DNA of 17,100 nucleotides from Baffinella frigidus (lineage: Eukaryota > Cryptophyceae > Cryptomonadales > Baffinellaceae). The notes beneath the pieces are model-generated. The model made no database searches and was not told where the DNA came from. It was given only the letters and a program-made list of their open reading frames with translations. The DNA is taken from contig MU646331.1 in NCBI GenBank assembly GCA_026770585.1, forward strand, positions 58,428 to 75,527, given 5' to 3'. Shown here one piece after another: positions 7,673-14,600 of this stretch. Positions within the stretch are counted from its first letter, which is position 1, and each line of letters starts with the position of its first letter. The translations under genes were made by a program, and so were the position numbers.

Positions 7673-7811
7673 TTGAGCCAGTCCTGCGCGCAATAATGTT
7701 TTATCTGTACCACGAAACACTTCTAGCGCGAAACGTTGCGTTTGATATTCGCACGGGTGACCGGGCGTGACACGTCCCCGAACTGCTTCAGGTTTCCGAC
7801 TGCCTTAGGAA

Positions 7812-7971
7812 CCATAGGCACCTCTGAACCAATGACTAAGACAGTCAAACACCCTGAATCGATTCAGAGTTTTCCTAAGGCAGTCGGGAACTCCTCCTGA
7901 CAGGTTGACGTCAAAAACTCTGAATCGGTTCGGAGTTTTTGACTGTCTTAGGCATCGGTGCAGAGGTACCT
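7812..7971. mobile_element. Foldback element C, nested hairpins
   Basis: Two ~50-bp arms, 7812-7861 (CCATAGGCACCTCTGAACCA start) and 7923-7971 (ending GCAGAGGTACCTATGG), are inverted. A second inverted pair, GACTGCCTTAGG near 7798 and CCTAAGGCAGTC near 7875, overlaps it, so alternative folds compete. It is followed at 7976 by CCTACCGTAGGG. Confidence 0.75.
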
Positions 7972-8052
7972 ATGGCCTACCGTAGGGAAATCCTGTATGC
8001 TGATTGCCCTGAAATCAAGGGAGGTTTTGCTGAAAACGTATACTGCAGTATA

Positions 8053-8290
8053 CACCTAAACCCTAAACCCTTAACCACCAGAACCTAAAAAACGTACCCC
8101 AAAACGTTTACTACCCCCAAAACGTATACTCAAGTATACGCCTAAACCCTAAACCCCAACCCCTCAAGCCGTGAACTCTGAACCCCCTAAGCCCTAAACT
8201 CCTCAGCTCCGAAACCTAAACCCTGAAACCTCAACCCTAAACATAACCCCGGACTGTGCAACTAAACCCCAACCCCCAACCCCTGATTGA
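8053..8290 (+). repeat. Degenerate interstitial telomeric array
   Basis: Scattered CCCTAAA, CCCCAAC, CCTAAAC and related units are broken by GTATACTGCAGTATAC-type palindromes and by an exon-8-like fragment at 8291. It lies just downstream of the minus-strand EF-P gene. Confidence 0.7.
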
Positions 8291-8335
8291 GTACCACGAT
8301 AGCCTTCCCGTTGGAGAGCAGCACTTTGCAGTGCA
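8291..8335 (-). pseudogene. EF-P exon 8 fragment (copy 8c)
   Basis: On the minus strand the stretch reads CACTGCAAAG followed by codons for VLLSNGKAIVVL, matching ALLANGETIAV at the start of exon 8 (8663). The acceptor-like CTGCAAAG is retained. Past the match it runs into degenerate telomeric sequence. A fragment at 8487-8524 (SNGKTIAV) is a further copy. Confidence 0.65.
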
Positions 8336-8486
8336 GTATACGTCTCCACCCTACCCCCTACCCCCGAAACCACCAGCACCCTACACCCTACACTCCAACC
8401 CTAACCCAAACCCATCATCATCATAGTATACTCTCGTAAGCCTAGTGAAACGTGATGAACAAACTAACTACCCCAAACCCCGAACC

Positions 8487-8524
8487 CCGCACAGTCTACC
8501 GCGATAGTCTTGCCATTGGAGACC
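8487..8524 (-). pseudogene. EF-P exon 8 fragment (copy 8b)
   Basis: Minus-strand codons for SNGKTIAVD correspond to ANGETIAVH of exon 8. It is bordered by CCCTACACC-type repeat on the upstream side and CCCGAACCCC on the downstream side, so only the core of the exon survives. Confidence 0.6.
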
Positions 8525-8549
8525 CTACACCCCCTAAGAACCCTGGAAC

Positions 8550-8663
8550 CTAACTCATAACCCTGGACATAACCCCGGCCTGTCTACCGTCTACCTTTAG
8601 CAAGTTATCGTACACATCAGGGTCTTGGTGTACCGCGATAGTCTCGCCGTTGGCGAGCAGCGC
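8550..8663 (-). CDS. EF-P-like gene, exon 8 (C-terminus)
   Basis: The acceptor is CACTGCAAG at 8664. It codes ALLANGETIAVHQDPDVYDN, then LLKVDGRQAGVMSRVMS and TAG (8552-8550). LKVDGR aligns with IKVDTR near the EF-P C-terminus, and the remaining length fits. The final ten residues are encoded by GGGTTATG-rich sequence that may be telomere-derived, so the ending SRV match could be chance. Confidence 0.55.
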   Translation of the reverse strand, partial: ALLANGETIAVHQDPDVYDNLLKVDGRQAGVMSRVMS

Positions 8664-11600
8664 CTTGCAGTGCAGTATACGCCTACACCCCACACCCCAC
8701 ACCCTACACCCTACACCCTACACCCTACACCCTTCACCCTACACCCTACACCCTACACCCTATACCGTAAACCCACTTAGCCCTGAACCCTACCTAACCC
8801 CTAACCCCGGGTTTAGGGTTTAGGGTTCAGGGTTCAGGGTTCAGGGTTTAGGGTTTAGGGTTTAGGGTTTAGGGTTGAGGGTTTAGGAAGTGAGTACCGC
8901 GACAATCTTGCCGTTGGCGAGCACTGCCTTGGTGTTTTTCACGCCCCCGACCACCGTCGACTCAACCTGTACCGAACGCTTTGTTAGTATACCGACAAGG
9001 ATAGTCTTTGTTAGTATACCGTATGTGGTTCCTACTGTAGGGTCCCCGAGAGAGACAATTGTATTACAGGGATACCTCGCTCATAAGAAACCGCCTCCCT
9101 CTAGGACCCTACAGTAGGACCATGCAAGGGTAGTGCCCCCTCGCCAGACTGTGGGCTTCGAAGGAGATATGGGATTATGGGATTATGGGATACCACACCG
9201 GCTTTGCGATTTGTTTTGGCAGTGTGTAAATTTTTAAAGAATTTGATGAACGTTGTTGGAAGTATTGTTGGGGGTATTGTTCTGGCATAAGAATCCCACC
9301 ACCGTGGATTTAACCTGCAGGGAGGGATCTATTGTATACCCATAAGACCCCCCTGCAACCGTAGACTCACCCTGCAAGGAAACGTTTGTTTCTATCGCTT
9401 AAGTGGCCAGGGGGTCAGACTTTACCCCCGCCAGGTCCTAGGCAGGTCCTAGGGCCCTACGGTAGGGCGTATGAGCCTACTGGCCACTTGAGGGGTACCA
9501 ACAAGAACCCCGCCAGGGCACACCTGGGATGTTCACAACGCGACGGTTCGCGTTAGTGGTGCAAATCAGGGTCTTGGTGTTCGCGTTACTGGTGACAATT
9601 AGGGTCTTGGTATGGTCCTGCTGTTAGGGAGCAGCGCTGTGTGCCTGGTCCTCCTCTGTCCTCGGGTAGTGCCCCCCTCCACCGTCGATTCAAGCTGCAC
9701 CGAAACGTTTGTGTGTGTACCGAAAGTTTACAAGTATACTTGTCGGTAAACAACCCACTTTAAAACTCACCTCGCAGGTTAAATCCACGGAGGTGGGATT
9801 TGGTGTATACCCGTAAGAACCCCCCCTCCACCGTCGATTCAACCTAAGGAGAGGTTTGTTCACGAGAGGACCAAATGATCGATTTCAGATTTCACATTTA
9901 CCCCGACAGACCCCCGGATTTGGGGGGTCTGTCGGGGTAAATCTTCAAACATAACATCAACCATTTGGTCCTCCCGCGAGGGTTGGTGGCAGTGACCCCT
10001 CTCCACCGTCGATTGAACCTAAGGAGAGGTTTGTTGGTATCCCAGCCTGGCTGATCGACTCAGCCCTCAAGTGGTGCTGTCAAGAAACCCCCTTGGGTGG
10101 TCCACATTCGACCCTCAGTATTGCGACAAGTACCTGCAGGCGCAACGCGAAACCCTAAACCCTAAACCCTACACCCTAGGCATGATCACCCCACACCATA
10201 AACCCTAAACCCTCAACCCTCAACCTTAAACCCTACGCCGCGTCTTTGCGGTGGCACCGATTTGCAACGAAAATTACTGCACGATTTCTTTGGGATGTGA
10301 CTGAATGCGTCAGGTGTGTAGTAATTTTCGGTGCAAATCCGACCGGAGATCCCCGAAATCGTATTCGTCAGGAATATTCGGCGCGATTAGATTAGGGGAT
10401 TACCGTGCGTGGGACCTTGACTGGCAGCTCGATCCGTGCGACCCTACGGTAGGCAATCCGTAGGGACAAAGGGTTTTTCCTACGGATCTTCTCACCGAAA
10501 GTCGCTCACTTTCCGCCAGAAAATCCCTTCGCGGCCCCTTGTGTGGTGGGGGATTCCACACGAGGCGGATCAAGCACCCACTGTAAACCCCGGGGAGCTG
10601 TACAAGTGAGGTAGGTGTAGTATTTTTTAGGTTTAGTCACATGGCTACACGCTTTCCGTGTAGCCACGTGACCAACTCCATACAAAACGCCTACAATCGA
10701 CGTTTAAAAAGGGTGCGGGGGACGCCTCGTGTGGGTACCGTGCATGTGTCCGGAATCTCGTAAGTAGGGTTCACGGTTCAGGGTTCAGGGTTCAGGGTTC
10801 AGGGTTTAGGGTTTAGGATATTACCTTGCATTTGAGCTTGTCCGGAATCTCGACGTAGATCGGATCGCCATTCTCCGAAGTGTGGATGCTGCCACGGGGT
10901 TCAGGGTTCAGGGTTTAGGGTTTAGGGTTTAGGGTTTAGGGTTTAGGGTTTAGGATTTAGGGTTTAGGGTTTAGGGTTTAGGGTTTAGGGTTTAGGATTT
11001 ACGGTTCCTCGTAGGAACCCTCTGTGCGGTTTCAGGAAAGTTCACTGCCAGGGCGAAGTTTTTGAATTAGTCAACTCAAGGCAAAAATCGAAAATCGAAG
11101 TACACCAATGGTGTATCTCGTTTCTAAAGTTGACAGATTTGTGGGGTTGTTGACTTTTACAAAATACCCAGATTCGCAGTGGAGTTTCATTGACCTTTCA
11201 GGGCCGGTTATCGTACCTTTTCAGGGCCGGCTAGCGGAAGGTAGAGTTTAGGGTTTCAGGGGCCAGGGGTGAGTGCTGATCGGGCCTGTGCTGGTGTTTC
11301 GACGTTGATCGGATCGCCCGATTTGAAAGCGTGGATGCTTCCACGGGGTTAGGGGTTAGGGTTTGGGGTTTAGGGTTCAGGGTTTAGGGTTTAGGGTTTA
11401 GGGTTTAGGGTTTAGGGTTTAGGGTAACCCTTTTTGGGTTAGGATTCAGGGGAACACACAGGCAGTCGGCGTCTTGGAGCCAAACAAACGCATCCCCGAT
11501 CAGCTCGCACCAGACAAGACATTACACTGCAAACCAGAGATTGTGTTCAAGTCACTTCACCCACAAAATCTGTCAACTTAGAGGCGAGGTACCCGTAATG

Positions 11601-14600
11601 GGCAGTTGAAAATCGATTTTCGCCCTTGAGTTGACTGATAAAACAATTCCGCCCTGGCAGTGCATTACACCAGTCAACTTTCCCCTGAATTAACGCTGGA
11701 ATGTCTGCGCAGTCAACCGAGTGGCCAAACTTAGGACACGTACCCCCCGGATTCCGCGGGTCTTGGGAGTCTGTAACCGTCGATGTAACCGTCGACGCTT
11801 GGAGCCGTTTTGGCCCTTGGAGCCGTTTGGTGTGGCAGGGGAACGCACAGGCAGTCGGCGTCGACTTGGAGCCACACACGCGCGTCCGGCATGAAGCAAC
11901 GGCAAAAGTTGACGATGCTGGTACTCAACTGTCAACTGACATTTCCTGGTTGCTAACGTTTGACATCATCTGTTTGATTGTTTTCGTGGCCACAAGGGGT
12001 TAGGGGTTAGGGGAACACACAGGCAGTCGGCGTCGTCTTGGAGCCAGACGAGCGAATCCCCGATCAGCTCGCACGGAACATCAACCTGCATTTCATAGGA
12101 AAACGGTTTTAATTTAAACCTTTCTAGCAATGAAATTTACTACACACAATGAGTTTTACTAGTAATATTAAAGCGTTCGTGTAGTAATTTTCTTTGAATC
12201 TGATGTGGTTTTAAATTAAAACCGTTTCCCTATGAGATTGCCGGTATGGAAGCATATTTAATGTTCGAAACCTCTTTGCTGTGGTCAAACGATGCCAAAA
12301 TGTGGCAGTTAAACACCGGTGTTGTTAATTTTTTACAATGTTTCAGTTTTTTCGAGTGGCCAGCAGATTTGAAAACCGCCCTACTTCACTTTGGAGGGCT
12401 TGTGGGTTGCAGGGGTGGTGCCGAACCCTCATCTCTAAACCCTCAACCCTAAACCCCGAACACACATTCTCAAAGATCTTAGGGTTGGTTTGGTGTTTGG
12501 TGTTTGGTATTTGGTGTTTGGTGTTTGGCGTTTGGTGTTTGGTGTTTCAGGTTTCGAATTTCGGGTTTCGGGGTTCGGGCGCACATTCTCAAAGGTCTCG
12601 GGGTGCTGGAAGAAGGCCGTCGTCCCATCGTGGTACAGCAGCGTCATCTTTGTCTTCGTCGCCCTGCGAGGGTTTCGGGTTTCGGGTTTCAGGTTTCGGT
12701 TTTCTGTTTTGGGGTTTGGGGTTTGGGGTTTGGGGTTTGGGGTTTGGGGTTTCGAGTTTCGGGTGTCGGGTGTCGGGTTTCAGGCCAGGCCAGGCCAGAA
12801 GTCGGTATTTCATTTTTACTACACGAACTTCAAGTAAAGTTAATTCTACCCGGGAAACACGCCTAAAGTGTTGGGAATTGGAGCCGTTGCTGGGCGCTAT
12901 AATGATTTTTAAAAAGATTTTGTACCAGGATAAGCCATCTATTGCGAACGAGTGTGTATGAAAAAGGAACTTACGACCTGGCGTGGTTACGTGGATATCC
13001 CCGTGTCCTGGTACAGACCCTGCCCGGATCTTATCTCAACAAAGGGATTCTAAAATTTGTTTTCTTAAGTCAATTCCTGTACAAATTCGTCAACTTATTC
13101 TTTTCTCTACGCATAAGTTGACATATTTGAAGGGGAATTGACTTAAGAAAACGAATTTTAGAATCCCTTTTCTGAGATAAGATCAGCTATGGCATAACGT
13201 TTCGCGGGGGTTTCAAGTGCACATCCCAGATCTTCCTTAGCAAAACCAGATTCGCCATAAAAGCATTTAAGTTGCCCTTTTGTACTGGAGTTTATGCTAT
13301 GCATGTGTTTTATGGCGAGCCCAGCTTTACTCAGGCAGGGCGCGGGGAAGGGTTGTCACGCCGCGTGAGTAGTCCGCACGGGCTACATGTTTGGGGCTTT
13401 CTATGGTCCCGCTCAGCTGTGCCATTTTAATAAAGCAATCCTCTCTCTCTCTAACCACACGAGAATGCTAGAGGGGCCTATTTAAAACCGATGTGCTTTT
13501 GGAAGTGGGCATTTGTCAGTAACTTTCGTTGATTGGGCACATAGCTCTGCGAAATTAGCACAGGCGCGAGGTTGGAACACCCTATCCTGGTAAAAATATT
13601 TACAACCCCACATGTAAATAGGATGCTCCAGCAGTCTCGAGTGGCAGGAAGACGCCACACGGTGGACTACGAACCTTTCATCAAAAGTCAACTTGCCTGA
13701 AGACAATTGACTTGAAGGATTTTCTAATGCAAATTGGTCACGTAACACCCTGGAATCCAGGCCCAACGAAACCCTCGACGCCCACCGTGTTGGTACCAGA
13801 TCTTCTCGATCTTCTGGTCGAAGCGGAGCGTCCTCATCTATTCGCCCCCCCCCCCCCCCAATTTCTAATGTGAATTTTGACCCCCTCCCAAGAAATTCAC
13901 ACATGAAATTGGGGGGGGAGGCGAATTGATGAGGAGCCCAAATCAAAGTGGGACAGAGCTGGAAGGTAGGCTTACCAGATCTTCCCGATCTTCTGGACGA
14001 AACGGAGCGTCACAGGCTACGAAGGGATTTTCGCCCCAAATCGGGCCACCTTTCCGCTACCTTATCCGTAGGAACCCCCCTATGTCCCTACGGGTTGCCT
14101 ACCGTAGGATCCTAGGTCTTAGCGCTTGCGGGTTATTCGAAACCCCTTCGAAGTCCGCTGTGTGCCACGCCAGAGTGGAGGAGGGTGCTGATTTTGTCAA
14201 AACCTTTCTGATAAGGTTCTTTGACTTTTGAAAACCACTGCCTTGAGGAGAAATTGACTTTTGGCAACACATTCCAAGAATCTGGCGTGGCGGGTAGACG
14301 TACCAGATCTTCTCGATTTTCTGGTCGACGCGGATCGTCTCGTTGCGCTTGGCGTTGCCCACAAGGTCCCTGCCGGAGAGAGCGTTGAGCCATTTAGAGT
14401 TTGGGGTGTAGGGTTTAGGGTTCAGGGTTCAAGGTTTAGGGTTTAGGTAGGGTTTAGGGTTTGGGTTTAGGGTTTGGGGTTTAGGGTTTAGGGTTTAGGG
14501 TTTAGGGTTTAGGGTCTAGGGTTTAGGGTTTAGGGTTCAGGGTTTAGGGTTTAGGGTTTAGGGTTCAGGGTTTAAGTTTAGGTTTGGCGCGCAGGGTCCG

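Larger units (their letters stand above)
11043..11662 (-). mobile_element. Inverted-repeat element carrying an EF-P exon 5+6 copy
   Basis: The two arms (about 11043-11157 and 11551-11662) are inverted with roughly 70-80% identity by eye, starting CACTGCCAGGGCG. They share GTCAACTCAAGG, AAAATCGA and CTAAGTTGACAGATTTGTGGG. Pairing resumes outside the arms (AAAGTT and AACTTTCCCCTGAA). Between them lie copy 5c (11448-11512), a telomeric array (11341-11425) and copy 6b (11298-11337). This resembles gene-fragment capture by a non-autonomous TIR element. Here the element sits in intron 5 of the same gene. Confidence 0.7.

Noticed and set aside
7040-7696. 218-residue plus-strand frame
   Set aside because: Runs through foldbacks B5 and D1 with both of its direct repeats; repeated peptide segments merely mirror the DNA repeats.
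8684-8775. CRISPR-like array
   Set aside because: The units are contiguous 7-mers with no unique spacers, and the window is eukaryotic.
8800-8820. Ancient head-to-head telomere fusion
   Set aside because: A fusion would read TTTAGGG then CCCTAAA; here the order is opposite.
12338-12961. Frames rich in FGVWGLGF repeats
   Set aside because: Translation of the GGTTTGG minisatellite flanking EF-P exon 4 on the opposite strand.
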